From NCBI GenBank assembly GCA_903834285.1, contig CAILIO010000383.1, positions 1 through 46,116 of the forward strand: a stretch of 46,116 nucleotides of DNA, written 5' to 3'. The stretch is from an uncultured Sphingomonadales bacterium (lineage in GTDB: Bacteria; Pseudomonadota; Alphaproteobacteria; Sphingomonadales; Sphingomonadaceae). The notes under the pieces were generated by a model. The model ran no database searches, was not told where the DNA came from, and saw only the letters and a program-made list of their open reading frames with translations. The translations under genes and the position numbers were made by a program. Position 1 is the first letter of the stretch. Each line of letters starts with the position of its first letter. This document shows, piece by piece, positions 19,554 through 29,593 of the stretch.

Positions 19554-20617
19554 TCCTGCGCTGGCTGGCCTTGGCGGCGCTGGTGCTTGCGACACCGGTG
19601 AGCGCGCAGCCGATCGCCTTTCCCGATCATTTCGACCCCATCGGCACCCCGATTTCGAGCCTCAAGACGAGCGAAGGGCGCACGGTGCACTATACCGACA
19701 CCGGCGAGGCCGGCTGGCGTCCGATGCTCTTCATCGGCGGCGTCGGCACCAGCGCCCGCGCACCGGAACTCGTCTCCTTCCTCGATACCCTGCGCCGCCG
19801 CCTTAAGGTGCGGATCGTGGCGGTCGAACGCAATGGCCTTGGCGACACCGCCTATGACCCGGCGTGGACCTTCGCCGACTACACCAGCGAAGTGCAGCAA
19901 ATTCTCGGCCATCTCGGCATCGGGAAATTCGCGCTCGTCGCGATCTCGGGCGGCGGGGCTTATGCCGGCCATATTGCCGCGGCCATGCCCGAGCGGATCA
20001 CCTCCTGGCACATGCTCGCGGCCATCGCCTCCGCGCCCGCCGACAATCCGGTGTGCAAGGCCGACGCCGCCACTTTGGAAGCCATGCTCGCCAAGCAGGT
20101 CGGCGCTCCGCGCGAATTCTGGGCCATGCCGCCTGACGGTGTCGCTGCCAAAGTCAACGGCTTTGCCGACCGCGCCGCAGACGAGGGCGCCCATGCCTAC
20201 TTCATCGCCGGACAGCATGGCGACGCGCGTGCCGTCGCACGTGAATACCACCGCTTCTGCGACGCTCCCGCCCCCGTCGCGGCCTTCCCCGCTCCGGCGT
20301 ATTTCTACTACGGCGAGGCGGACAAGCTGGTGCCTCCATCGCAAGGCGATTTCTGGGCCAGCAAAGTCGCGGGCAAGGTGACCTTCCGCCGCTATCCCGG
20401 CGAAGGCCACGACGTGCAATATCGCCACTGGGACCAGCTCCTGCTCGATGTCGGCGGCCACGGCGACGCGACGCTGGTTTGCACGAAGGGCCGCGCGGGG
20501 TTGGTACCCGGCCTTGTCGAACCTGCCGCGCTGCCACGGGGCGACACGCTCGGCGTTTGCGCTTGGCAGGGCCGCAACACCGCCCCAAGGGAGCCGGACC
20601 ATGCCGCCCACAAGTGA
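19550..20617 (+). CDS. Exported alpha/beta hydrolase
   Basis: N-terminal signal peptide MILRWLALAALVLATPVSAQ; nucleophile elbow VAISGGGAYAGHIAA; C-terminal GEGHDVQYRHWDQ. ATGA overlap with the upstream permease. Confidence 0.75.
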   Translation: MILRWLALAALVLATPVSAQPIAFPDHFDPIGTPISSLKTSEGRTVHYTDTGEAGWRPMLFIGGVGTSARAPELVSFLDTLRRRLKVRIVAVERNGLGDTAYDPAWTFADYTSEVQQILGHLGIGKFALVAISGGGAYAGHIAAAMPERITSWHMLAAIASAPADNPVCKADAATLEAMLAKQVGAPREFWAMPPDGVAAKVNGFADRAADEGAHAYFIAGQHGDARAVAREYHRFCDAPAPVAAFPAPAYFYYGEADKLVPPSQGDFWASKVAGKVTFRRYPGEGHDVQYRHWDQLLLDVGGHGDATLVCTKGRAGLVPGLVEPAALPRGDTLGVCAWQGRNTAPREPDHAAHK

Positions 20618-21167
20618 TGACAAGACCCACGGCCTCACCACCCCGCTCGAAGGTGTGGCTGCTGAACCATTCCAGCCCGGCGAGGCCATCCCCGCGCCGC
20701 TGCGTCTGATCCGCCCCATCGTCCCGCACGAATGGGTCGACTACAACGGTCACATGAGCGAATCCTGCTATCTACTTGTTTTCGGGGATCAGTCCGACGC
20801 GTTCTTCCGCAAGATCGGCATCGACGAGGCCTATCGCGCCGGCGGGCATTCGCTGTTCACCGTGCAGACGATGATCTTCAACCTCGCCGAAGCACATCTG
20901 GGCGATCCGCTCGATCTCGCGCTCCAGCTGATCGATGCGGACGACAAGCGCCTGCACATCTTCCACACGATGCACCACGGCGAGACGGGTAAACTCCTCG
21001 CGACCGGCGAGCAGATGCTGGTGCATGTCGACATGAACGCGGGTCGCTCGGCGCCCATGCCGCCGGACTTGCACGCCACGGTGCATGCAGTTCTGACCGC
21101 GCACGCCGGGCTTGAACGCCCCGCGCAAGCGGGCCGCTCCATCGGAATCAGACGGGATCCCAAGTGA
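20601..21167 (+). CDS. Thioesterase family protein (hot-dog fold), similar to the C-terminal domain of the 16614-18113 protein
   Basis: EWVDYNGHMSESCYLLVFGDQSDAFFRKIG...LHIFHTMHHGETGKLLATGEQMLVHVDM; start ATG at 20601. Confidence 0.8.
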   Translation: MPPTSDDKTHGLTTPLEGVAAEPFQPGEAIPAPLRLIRPIVPHEWVDYNGHMSESCYLLVFGDQSDAFFRKIGIDEAYRAGGHSLFTVQTMIFNLAEAHLGDPLDLALQLIDADDKRLHIFHTMHHGETGKLLATGEQMLVHVDMNAGRSAPMPPDLHATVHAVLTAHAGLERPAQAGRSIGIRRDPK

Positions 21168-22315
21168 TGCATTTCGAACTCTCCTCCGAGCAGCAGATGC
21201 TGGTCGAAACCATCCGCCGCTTTGTCGAGACCGAGCTCTATCCGCATGAGAAACTGGTCGAGGAGACCGATAACGTGCCGGCAGATCTGGCCGCGGAAAT
21301 CCGCGCCAAGTCGCAGGCCCTCGGGCTCTACGCGGTCAACATGCCGGCCGAGCTTGGCGGCGGCGGCCTCGGCACGTTCGATACCACGCTGATGGAACGC
21401 GAACTCGGCCGCGCGAGCTACGGCCTGCAGATGATGATCGCTCGCCCCAGCAATATCCTGCGCGGGTGCGAAGGCAGCCAGATCGAGGAATACCTTCTCC
21501 CCACGATCCGGGGTGAACGCCACGATTGCCTTGCCATGACCGAGCCTGATGCTGGCTCCGACGTCCGCTCGATGCGCACCTTTGCGCGGCGCGATGGGGA
21601 TGATTTCGTCATCAACGGCACCAAGCATTTCATCAGCCACGCCGATGTCGCTGATTTCGTGATTCTCTGCGCCGCGACCGGCGAGGCAGGCGGCAAGAAA
21701 ACGATCAGCTGCTTCCTCGTCGATTTCGACACGCCCGGCCTCACCCGCCGGCGCGGGCCCAAGTGCGTTTCGCACCGCGGCTATCACCAGTGCGAGCTGA
21801 TTTTCGAGGATTGCCGCGTGCCCGCCTCCAACCTGCTCGGTAAACTCGACAAGGGGTTCGACCTGATGGGCCAGTGGCTGGGTTCCACGCGCCTGCAGGT
21901 CGCCACCACTTCGGTTGGACGCGGCCAGCGCGTGCTCGAAATGGCGACGCAGTGGGCCGCCACTCGCAAGCAGTTCGGGCAGGCGATCGGCAAATTCCAG
22001 GGCACTGGCTTCAAGCTGGCAGACATGAAGACCGAGCTGGAGGCCGCCGAACTCCTCACCTTCCGCGCCGCGTGGAAGGACGATCAGGGCACAATGACCG
22101 ATACCGATGCGGCCATGGCCAAGCTCTTCGCGTCCGAAGCGCTAGCGCGCGTGACGGACAACGCCCTGCAGATTTTCGGTGGGATGGGCTTGATGGACGA
22201 ACTCCCCATCGAGCGCTTCTGGCGTGATGCCCGCGTCGAGCGGATCTGGGACGGCACCAGCGAGATCCAGCGCCATATCATCAGCCGCGCGCTGCTGCGT
22301 CCGCTGGAGGCATGA
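21167..22315 (+). CDS. Acyl-CoA dehydrogenase, probable gamma-butyrobetainyl-CoA/crotonobetainyl-CoA oxidoreductase (CaiA-like)
   Basis: ACAD motifs CLAMTEPDAGSDVRSMRT, RKQFGQAIGKFQ, LQIFGGMGLMDELPIERFWRDARVERIWDGTSEIQRHI; next to a CaiD-like hydratase. A GTG start at 21164 is also possible. Confidence 0.8.
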   Translation: MHFELSSEQQMLVETIRRFVETELYPHEKLVEETDNVPADLAAEIRAKSQALGLYAVNMPAELGGGGLGTFDTTLMERELGRASYGLQMMIARPSNILRGCEGSQIEEYLLPTIRGERHDCLAMTEPDAGSDVRSMRTFARRDGDDFVINGTKHFISHADVADFVILCAATGEAGGKKTISCFLVDFDTPGLTRRRGPKCVSHRGYHQCELIFEDCRVPASNLLGKLDKGFDLMGQWLGSTRLQVATTSVGRGQRVLEMATQWAATRKQFGQAIGKFQGTGFKLADMKTELEAAELLTFRAAWKDDQGTMTDTDAAMAKLFASEALARVTDNALQIFGGMGLMDELPIERFWRDARVERIWDGTSEIQRHIISRALLRPLEA

Positions 22316-24387
22316 CGTCCGATCGGCTCGCCCGCCTGCTGCGCCCGCGCAGTCTGGCGATTGTTGGCGGCAAGGCGGCCGAGGAAGCCGTGCGCCAGTG
22401 CGTCGCGCTAGGCTTTGTCGGGCCGATCTGGCCGGTGAACCCGAAGCGCGCAGCGATGGGCGGCCTGCCCTGCTTTGCCGATTTGGCGGCGCTGCCTGAA
22501 ACTCCCGACGCGGTGTTCATCGCCGCCCCTGCCCCTGCCACCATCGCACTGGCAGGTACGCTTGCCGGAACCGGCGGCGCAATTTGCTACGCCGCCGATT
22601 TCGCCGAGAGCGGCGAGGAAGGCCGCGAGCGGCAAGCCGAATTGCTCGCTGCAGCCAAGGGCGTGCCGCTGATCGGCCCCAATTGCTACGGCATGCTCAA
22701 CTTGTTCGACCGCGTCGCGCTCTGGCCCGATCAGCATGGATGCCTGCCAATCGACAGCGGAAAAGGCGTCGCCATCGTCAGCCAGAGCGGCAACCTCGCG
22801 CTCAACCTCACCATGCAGGCGCGCGGGCTGCCAATCGGATATGTCATCTCGGTCGGCAATTGCGCCGACGTCACCCCGGCCGACCTGATCGAGGCGCTGA
22901 TTGCAGACGAACGCGTCAGCGCCATCGGCCTCCACCTCGAAGGTCTCGGCTCGGTCGCCCGTTTCTCGCAGGCCTGCCTCGCCGCGCGCGCGGCAGGGGT
23001 CCCGCTGGTTGCGCTCAAGACTGGCGCTTCGGTCAAGGGCGCAGCGCTCACGATGTCGCACACAAGCTCGCTCGCCGGAGCCGATGCGCTGTGCGATGCG
23101 CTGTTTGCGCGCTACGGCGTCGCCCGCGCGCATGATCCAGCGACGTTCCTCGAAACGCTCAAGCTGCTCCATGTCGCGGGGCCCTTGTGCGGACGGCGGA
23201 TCACCAGCGCCAGCTGCTCGGGTGGCGAAGCCTCACTGACGGCCGATCTGGCCGAAGCCGCCGGGCTCGAAACGCCGGACTTTCCCGCCGCCACGCAGGC
23301 CGCACTGGTGGAAGTCCTCGGCCCGCGCGTCCATGTCGCGAACCCGCTTGATTACCACACCTATATCTGGGGCGACCTCGCCGCGCAGACCGCCTGCTTC
23401 GCCGCGATGCTGGGCGCGGGCTTCGAAGCCTCGCTGCTGATCCTCGATTTCCCCCGCGCCGACCGCTGCACTGCCGCCGACTGGGACGTAACGCTCACCG
23501 CTTTCCGCGCCGCGTCTCGCGCGCATCCGGCGCCGCCAGGCACCGCTCGCATCGTAGCAAGCAGCCTTGCAGAGACGATGCCCGAGCCCATCGCCGCCGC
23601 GCTGATCGCCGAGGGCATACTCCCCGCCGCCGGTCTCGCCGAGGCCCTCCGCGCTATCGCCGCCGCCGCGCTTATCGGTGAGGCCTCGGCCCGACCTGCC
23701 CCTTTCTCGCTCACCGAACAGGCCCCGCCTATCGCGGGCGAGCCCAAGGTCTGGGACGAAGTGCACAGCAAGGCGGCGCTTGGCGCAGTCGGCGTGCCGG
23801 TCCCGCGTGGCCGGGTGCTCAACCGCGCCGAACTCGCCGACCCGGACACCACAATGCCGGCACCCTTCCCGCTTGTTCTCAAGGCCGTAGGCACTGATCT
23901 TGCTCACAAGACTGAAGTGGGCGGCGTCGCCCTCCGCCTCACCAGCCGTGAAGCGCTGCAAGCCGCCGCCGATGGCATGGCAAGCCTCTCGAACCAGTTC
24001 CTGGTCGAGGAAATGGTCGGCGGCGCGGTGGCCGAACTGATCGTCGGTGTGGGCCGCGATCCGCAGTTCGGCCTGTTCCTCACGCTCGGCGCGGGCGGTA
24101 TTTTCGTCGAACTCCTGCGCCAGACAGCCCAGGTCCTGCTCCCCGCCAGCCGTGCCGATATCGAAACGGCGCTCGCCGGACTGCCGCTTCACAAGCTGCT
24201 GGCAGGCTATCGCGGCAAGCCGGGCTGCGATTGCCCCGCGCTGGTCGACGCTATTGCGCGGATCGCCGCATGGGCCATGGACCATGCGGACCGGCTCGAG
24301 GAAATGGATGTCAACCCGCTGCTCGCGCTGCCAACCGGTGCAGTGGCCGTGGACGCGCTAATCCGCATCAGGGAACCCCAAGCATGA
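22312..24387 (+). CDS. ADP(NDP)-forming acyl-CoA synthetase (acetate--CoA ligase family)
   Basis: N-terminal CoA-binding [30 protein letters not shown]; phospho-His motif [14 protein letters not shown]-terminal ATP-grasp ([24 protein letters not shown]...[25 protein letters not shown]). Confidence 0.88.
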   Translation: MTSDRLARLLRPRSLAIVGGKAAEEAVRQCVALGFVGPIWPVNPKRAAMGGLPCFADLAALPETPDAVFIAAPAPATIALAGTLAGTGGAICYAADFAESGEEGRERQAELLAAAKGVPLIGPNCYGMLNLFDRVALWPDQHGCLPIDSGKGVAIVSQSGNLALNLTMQARGLPIGYVISVGNCADVTPADLIEALIADERVSAIGLHLEGLGSVARFSQACLAARAAGVPLVALKTGASVKGAALTMSHTSSLAGADALCDALFARYGVARAHDPATFLETLKLLHVAGPLCGRRITSASCSGGEASLTADLAEAAGLETPDFPAATQAALVEVLGPRVHVANPLDYHTYIWGDLAAQTACFAAMLGAGFEASLLILDFPRADRCTAADWDVTLTAFRAASRAHPAPPGTARIVASSLAETMPEPIAAALIAEGILPAAGLAEALRAIAAAALIGEASARPAPFSLTEQAPPIAGEPKVWDEVHSKAALGAVGVPVPRGRVLNRAELADPDTTMPAPFPLVLKAVGTDLAHKTEVGGVALRLTSREALQAAADGMASLSNQFLVEEMVGGAVAELIVGVGRDPQFGLFLTLGAGGIFVELLRQTAQVLLPASRADIETALAGLPLHKLLAGYRGKPGCDCPALVDAIARIAAWAMDHADRLEEMDVNPLLALPTGAVAVDALIRIREPQA

Positions 24388-25163
24388 ACGCCGTAAACCT
24401 CGAATACCGGGATGGCACCCTGATCATCACGCTCGACCGGCCCAAAGCCAATGCCATCGACGTGGCAACCAGCCTCGAACTTTACGCGGCCTTCAAGACG
24501 CTCAACGACGATCCCGCCCTGCGTGTGGGGATCATCACAGGCACGGGGCGTTTTTTCTCCGCCGGGTGGGACCTTGGCGCGGCCAATGATGGCGAGGCGG
24601 TCGATGCCGACCACGGCCCCGGCGGCTTTGCCGGGCTGACCGAATATTTCAGCCTGACCAAGCCGGTCATCGCCGCGGTCAATGGCCTTGCCGTCGGCGG
24701 TGGGTTCGAGCTGGCGCTGGCGGCAGACCTGATCGTCGCCAGCGAGACCGCGAAGTTCTGGCTGCCCGAAGCGCAGCTCGGCATGCTCCCCGATTCCGGC
24801 GGACTGCTGCGCTTGCCCAAGACGATCCCGGAGCGGATCGCGCGCGAAATGATCCTCACCGGGCGCCGCATGGGCGCGGACGAGGCTGTAGCGCTCGGCC
24901 TTGCCAGCCGCGTGGTGCCGGGAGAGGCGCTTATCGATGCCGCTCTCGAACTGGCAACGATCATCGCCCGCTCTGCGCCACTCGCAATCGCCGCCGCGCG
25001 CGATATCCTGCGCGATACGGCCGGGATGGACGTGGAAGCGGGCTACAAGCTGATGCGCAGCGGCGCGATCCCTTCGTACCAGGCCATGCTGCAATCGGAC
25101 GATGCGCTCGAAGGCCCGCGCGCCTTTGCCGAAGGCCGTGCGCCGGAATGGAAGCGCCGCTAG
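24384..25163 (+). CDS. caiD: Crotonobetainyl-CoA hydratase-like enoyl-CoA hydratase
   Basis: [14 protein letters not shown]...[62 protein letters not shown] is near colinear with E. coli CaiD as recalled. Both catalytic Glu positions present ([19 protein letters not shown]). Confidence 0.85.
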   Translation: MNAVNLEYRDGTLIITLDRPKANAIDVATSLELYAAFKTLNDDPALRVGIITGTGRFFSAGWDLGAANDGEAVDADHGPGGFAGLTEYFSLTKPVIAAVNGLAVGGGFELALAADLIVASETAKFWLPEAQLGMLPDSGGLLRLPKTIPERIAREMILTGRRMGADEAVALGLASRVVPGEALIDAALELATIIARSAPLAIAAARDILRDTAGMDVEAGYKLMRSGAIPSYQAMLQSDDALEGPRAFAEGRAPEWKRR

Positions 25164-26395
25164 GCCGCTTCCCAATCGACCGGCTTTACCTGTGGCAGGA
25201 TCGCCAGCCAGCCGATCAGCCCGAGCACGTTGACCAGTCCTGCGAGCAGGAACGCAGTGCCGTAGGATCCGCCGCCGGCATCGATCAGCACGCCGGCGAA
25301 GAACACGCCGATGATCCCTGGCATATTGCCCAGCATGTTCTGCACCCCCACCCAGCGCGCGGCGGCGGATGGGCCGCCCATGATCTGCGGGATCATGAAA
25401 TAGGCAGGCGAAGAGAACCCGAGGAAGACTTCGTAGACGAACAGCAGCGCGATGCAGGTCCCGAGCGGCATGAACGGCATCGCCAGCATGCACCCAAGCC
25501 CCGCCAGATGCGCCAGCGCCAGCGGTGCCTTGAGCGTGAGTGAAGGCGACCAGCCGCGCTGGATCAGCTTGTCGAACGCCCAACCCGCAGCGAGCGCGGC
25601 CAGCGCGTTGACGAGATAGGCGCTGGAAACCACCGTCGCCATATGCTCCTTGGAAAAGCCGCGCTGCATTTCGAGGTACATCGGCAGATAGCCGAGGATG
25701 AAATACCAGTTCCAGTTACCGGCAAAGTGGCCGAGGGAGGCGCCCCACAGCGCCCGTCGTGAGAGGATCTGACGCATGGTCACCGCCTGTCGCGCGAGCG
25801 TCTCGGCGGGCTTGGCTTCGCGGATATGTACCCGGCTCCAGGGCAATAGCCACAGCAGCGAGAGCGCACCGAACAACACGAAAGTCGACCGCCAGCCCCA
25901 GTGCGCCATCAGCATGCCGCCGATCAGCGTGCCTGCAGCGGGGCCGACCAGATAGCCGAAGCCAATGAGCCCGTTGGCAAGCCCCATCTGCGCCTTGGGC
26001 ACATTGCTGGCGATGATCTTAGAAGTGGTGGTGAAGGCGACGCTTTCTCCCATGCCGAGCATCAGGCGCAGCACGAAGAGCCCGTAGAAGCCCTGCACGA
26101 ACCCCGTCATCAGCGTGGACACGGACCATAGCAGCGCGCCCATCGCGAGCACCAGCTTGCCGCCCAGCCGGTCCGACAGCGCGCCCGCCGGCAGCTGGCA
26201 GAAGGCATAGGCAAAGTAGAACCCCGCCGCGAGCGCGCCATAGGCCGTGGCGCTGAGACCAAGGTCGGCGCGGATCTGCGTTGCGCCGGTCGCAAGATTA
26301 CCGCGGTCGATGTAGTTGATGAACAAGCTTGTCGCCATGAGCGCGACGAGCAGCAGCGGGGCCGTAGCCCGGCGGGCGCTTGCTTCATTCCGCAT
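25160..26395 (-). CDS. MFS transporter (ACS/hexuronate-type)
   Basis: [80 protein letters not shown]; start placed at 26395. Confidence 0.88.
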   Translation of the reverse strand: MRNEASARRATAPLLLVALMATSLFINYIDRGNLATGATQIRADLGLSATAYGALAAGFYFAYAFCQLPAGALSDRLGGKLVLAMGALLWSVSTLMTGFVQGFYGLFVLRLMLGMGESVAFTTTSKIIASNVPKAQMGLANGLIGFGYLVGPAAGTLIGGMLMAHWGWRSTFVLFGALSLLWLLPWSRVHIREAKPAETLARQAVTMRQILSRRALWGASLGHFAGNWNWYFILGYLPMYLEMQRGFSKEHMATVVSSAYLVNALAALAAGWAFDKLIQRGWSPSLTLKAPLALAHLAGLGCMLAMPFMPLGTCIALLFVYEVFLGFSSPAYFMIPQIMGGPSAAARWVGVQNMLGNMPGIIGVFFAGVLIDAGGGSYGTAFLLAGLVNVLGLIGWLAILPQVKPVDWEAA

Positions 26396-27125
26396 AGTCG
26401 GAACCCTGCCGGTCCAGCATGCGCTTGAGCGCGGCAAAATGCAGTTCGATGCGGTCGAGCCCCTCGACTTCAGCGGAACTGGTATACTGTTCGATCGTCC
26501 GCCCCAGCACCGGTTCGCCGACCAACCGCAGTTTCTGCCCGCTCGATTGCGCCAGTATCTGCGTCATCGCAGCACGTTCGAAGAAATAGAGCGTGTTGAA
26601 GGCCTCCGCGACGCTCTTGCCAGTTGTCACCGCCCCGTGGTTGCGCAGCAGCAGGACGGCCTTGTCGCCCAGCGCCGCCGCCATGCGCCGGCCCTCGCTG
26701 CTGTCGAGCGCGAAGCCCGCATAGTCACAGTGCGCGACGAGCCCCGCAAATCCGATCGCGTTCTGGCTCGACATCAGAACCTCGGGCTCCTCCAGCATGC
26801 TCAGAGCGGTGGCATAGGGCATATGCGTGTGCATCACGCAGCGCACATCGGGCCGGGCGGCATGGAGCGGCGCGTGGATATGGAACGCAGTGTCCTCCAC
26901 CGGCCCGTCCCCCATCAACTTGTTGCCCGCGAAATCGACCACGAGGAAATGGGAGGCCCGTATTTCGGACCAATGCAGCCCGAATGGCGCGAGGAAGAAG
27001 CGGTCCGTGTAGCCGGGCACCAGCAGCGTGAAGTGGTTGTCGATGCCTTCGTTGTAGCCGAAGTGGACCGCGAGCCGGTGGCTCGCGGCCAGATCGACCC
27101 GTGCCTGCCATTCGGCGTCGCGCAT
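26385..27125 (-). CDS. Class II aldolase/adducin family protein
   Basis: GYNEGIDNHFTLLVPG; HIHAPLHAARPDVRCVMHTHMPYATALSML (metal-binding His); LLLRNHGAVTTGKSVAEAF. Confidence 0.88.
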   Translation of the reverse strand: MRDAEWQARVDLAASHRLAVHFGYNEGIDNHFTLLVPGYTDRFFLAPFGLHWSEIRASHFLVVDFAGNKLMGDGPVEDTAFHIHAPLHAARPDVRCVMHTHMPYATALSMLEEPEVLMSSQNAIGFAGLVAHCDYAGFALDSSEGRRMAAALGDKAVLLLRNHGAVTTGKSVAEAFNTLYFFERAAMTQILAQSSGQKLRLVGEPVLGRTIEQYTSSAEVEGLDRIELHFAALKRMLDRQGSDYAE

Positions 27126-28507
27126 TAGAGTTTGGCCTCCGGCGTGCCGTCAAGCTCGCGGATGAGCGGCTTCCGCAGCAGCAGGATCACGACAGCGCCA
27201 ACCGCGCCGATGGCAGCGTCCATAGTCCAGAACGCCGAAGGGCTCATCGCATCGAAATGGCTGCCAACCCAGCCCGCCGTGACATGCGCGGCGAACGGGG
27301 AGAGGAAGGCAACGCCCATCAGCGTCGAGGCGACGCGCGGTGGCGCGGCCTTGCTGACAATCGCCATTGTCGTCGGCCAGTAGTACATCCAGCCGAGGCC
27401 CATGATCAGCCAGCCTGCGATGGCCCAGAAAGCGCCGACGCTGTGCTGCGCCGTCACGCCCAGATTGGCGAAGGCGAAGAGTAGCGCCGCGAAAGCAACG
27501 ATGGCCGTGCCGATGCCCTGCTTGGTGACATTGGCCGGCTCCTGCCCGCGCTTCGCCTGCCAGCTCCACAGCGCCACGAGGATCGGCGCGGCGAGGATCG
27601 AGCCGAACGAATCCATGCCGGCAAACCAGCTCGAAGGCACGGTGCCCAGCGGCGTCGCCAGATTGACCCACTGGTCGACCCACAGGATGCCGATACTCCA
27701 CACCATCGGATAAGTGATCTCGGCCGGAAAAGTGAGCGCGATGACGAAAATCAGCACAGCCACGCGGCGGCGCTCGGCCGGCGTGAGCGGCGGTGCTTTC
27801 TCTCGCGCGGTTGCCCCTGACCTCATTTTAGGCGGCTTGAAATCGGGCAGATGGCGCTGGCCGAGGATGTAGCCGACCATGGCCACGAGCATGAGCGCCG
27901 CCGCCACGGCGAACCCGGCATGAAAGCCCCAGATCGCGGCAATCAGTCCGGTTACCACCGGGCCGCTTGCTGCGCCGATGTTGATCCCGGTCGCAAAGAT
28001 CGTGTAGCCGCGCGATCGGCGCGATTCATCCACGCGCGGGTAGAGCGTGCCGACTTGCGCCGAGATATTCCCCTTGAGGAAGCCAGACCCCAGTATCAAC
28101 AGCAGCAATGCGATCACGAAACTCTCGTAGAACGACATCGCCGCGTGCCCGGCAGCCATCAGCAGCACGCCAAGTAGCACGGTCCGCTTGGGGCCGAGCA
28201 ACCGGTCTGCCACCCAGCCACCTATGATGGGCGTGAAATAGACGAGCCCCGCGTACCAGCCGTAGATGATCGAAGCGAAGGCAATGTCGCTCATCGGGCC
28301 GTTGAACTCGAGCCCATGGCGCAGCGCACCTAACCCGAGCACTTTGCCCGCATGGTGCGGCAGGAGCTCCTTCACCATGTAGAGCGTGAGCAATGCGGAC
28401 ATCCCGTAGAACGAGAAGCGCTCCCACATTTCGGTGAAGGCGAGGTAGTAGACCCCCTTGGGATGGCCGGCAAATTGTTCGAACTGCTGCTCGTCGGCCG
28501 CCATCAC
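27125..28507 (-). CDS. Proton-dependent oligopeptide transporter (POT family)
   Basis: GVYYLAFTEMWERFSFYGMSALLTLYMV; GGWVADRLLGPKRTVLLG; SGFLKGNISAQVGTLYP. Confidence 0.9.
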   Translation of the reverse strand: MMAADEQQFEQFAGHPKGVYYLAFTEMWERFSFYGMSALLTLYMVKELLPHHAGKVLGLGALRHGLEFNGPMSDIAFASIIYGWYAGLVYFTPIIGGWVADRLLGPKRTVLLGVLLMAAGHAAMSFYESFVIALLLLILGSGFLKGNISAQVGTLYPRVDESRRSRGYTIFATGINIGAASGPVVTGLIAAIWGFHAGFAVAAALMLVAMVGYILGQRHLPDFKPPKMRSGATAREKAPPLTPAERRRVAVLIFVIALTFPAEITYPMVWSIGILWVDQWVNLATPLGTVPSSWFAGMDSFGSILAAPILVALWSWQAKRGQEPANVTKQGIGTAIVAFAALLFAFANLGVTAQHSVGAFWAIAGWLIMGLGWMYYWPTTMAIVSKAAPPRVASTLMGVAFLSPFAAHVTAGWVGSHFDAMSPSAFWTMDAAIGAVGAVVILLLRKPLIRELDGTPEAKL

Positions 28508-28609
28508 GTAAACTCACCCCCTATGGCACGCGCTATTGCCTGCGTGCGGTTGTTGCAAGGGATGGGCGATGGGCCCTCCCCTCGTCAATCGCCAAACGCA
28601 AGTCTGTGC

Positions 28610-29593
28610 TCAGGCAATTGTGATCACGGCATTGCCGATCAGCCGGCCAGACTCGACCGTTTCGTGCGCCTTGGCGCTGTCGGCCAGATCAAAGCTCGCG
28701 GCAATCGCGTGCTGCAAGGCCCCCGAGTCCAGCGCGGCAGTGAGCCGGGAGACAGTCGCCGCGCGTTCCCTTGCCGAGAGCAGATAGACCAGCAGCATGC
28801 GCACAGTCGCGTGGCGGAACATCAGCGGATAGAACGGCAGCCTCGGCTCCGCGTCCGCCATCGAGCCATAGGCCGCGATCACCCCGCCTTCGCCAAGAAC
28901 CGCAGTGGTCACCGCCAGATTGCCGCCGAATTCCACTTCGACCACGCGGTCAACCTGCTTGCCCTGATTGGCCGCAAGGATCGCCGCCGCGACATCGCCC
29001 TCACGGTAGTTCACCACCGCATGCGCGCCAGCCGCTTCAGCCGCCGCTGCCTTTTCAGGCCCGCTCACGGTCGCGATCACCCGCGCGCCGCCCCAACGGG
29101 CAAGCTGGATGGCATAGTGCCCCACCGCGCCCGCGCCGCCGGTTACCAGCACGGTCTGCCCGGTGACATCGCCATCGGCAAACACGGCATGGCACGCAGT
29201 CGAAGCCGGGATGCCAAGACAAGCCCCTGCTTCGAAACTCGTGCCCCGTGGCAAGGGAACGGCCTGCGCTTCCGGCAAGCACACAAACTCGGCGCACGTG
29301 CCGAAGGGCCGCCGCCAGGCCGCGTTCCACACCCAGACCCGAGTCCCGATCCGCGCGGACGAAACACCCTCGCCCACCGCGTCGATCTCGCCCGCGCCAT
29401 CGGAATGGGGGATCACGCGCGGGAATGCGATCGGCCCGCGCACCCCGGCGCGCGATTTCACGTCGGACGGATTGACGCCCGAGGCCCGCAGCCGCACCCG
29501 TACTTCGCCCGGGCCGGGCTGCGGCGTTTCCATCTCGTCAAGCCGCAGCACGGCATCGGCAGGGCCCGTTTCTTCGTACCAGACAGCGCGCAT
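28610..29593 (-). CDS. NADPH:quinone reductase-like MDR oxidoreductase
   Basis: MRAVWYEETGPADAVLRLDEMETPQPGPGEVRVRLRASGVNPSDVK; VLVTGGAGAVGHYAIQLARWGGARVIATVS. Confidence 0.88.
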   Translation of the reverse strand: MRAVWYEETGPADAVLRLDEMETPQPGPGEVRVRLRASGVNPSDVKSRAGVRGPIAFPRVIPHSDGAGEIDAVGEGVSSARIGTRVWVWNAAWRRPFGTCAEFVCLPEAQAVPLPRGTSFEAGACLGIPASTACHAVFADGDVTGQTVLVTGGAGAVGHYAIQLARWGGARVIATVSGPEKAAAAEAAGAHAVVNYREGDVAAAILAANQGKQVDRVVEVEFGGNLAVTTAVLGEGGVIAAYGSMADAEPRLPFYPLMFRHATVRMLLVYLLSARERAATVSRLTAALDSGALQHAIAASFDLADSAKAHETVESGRLIGNAVITIA

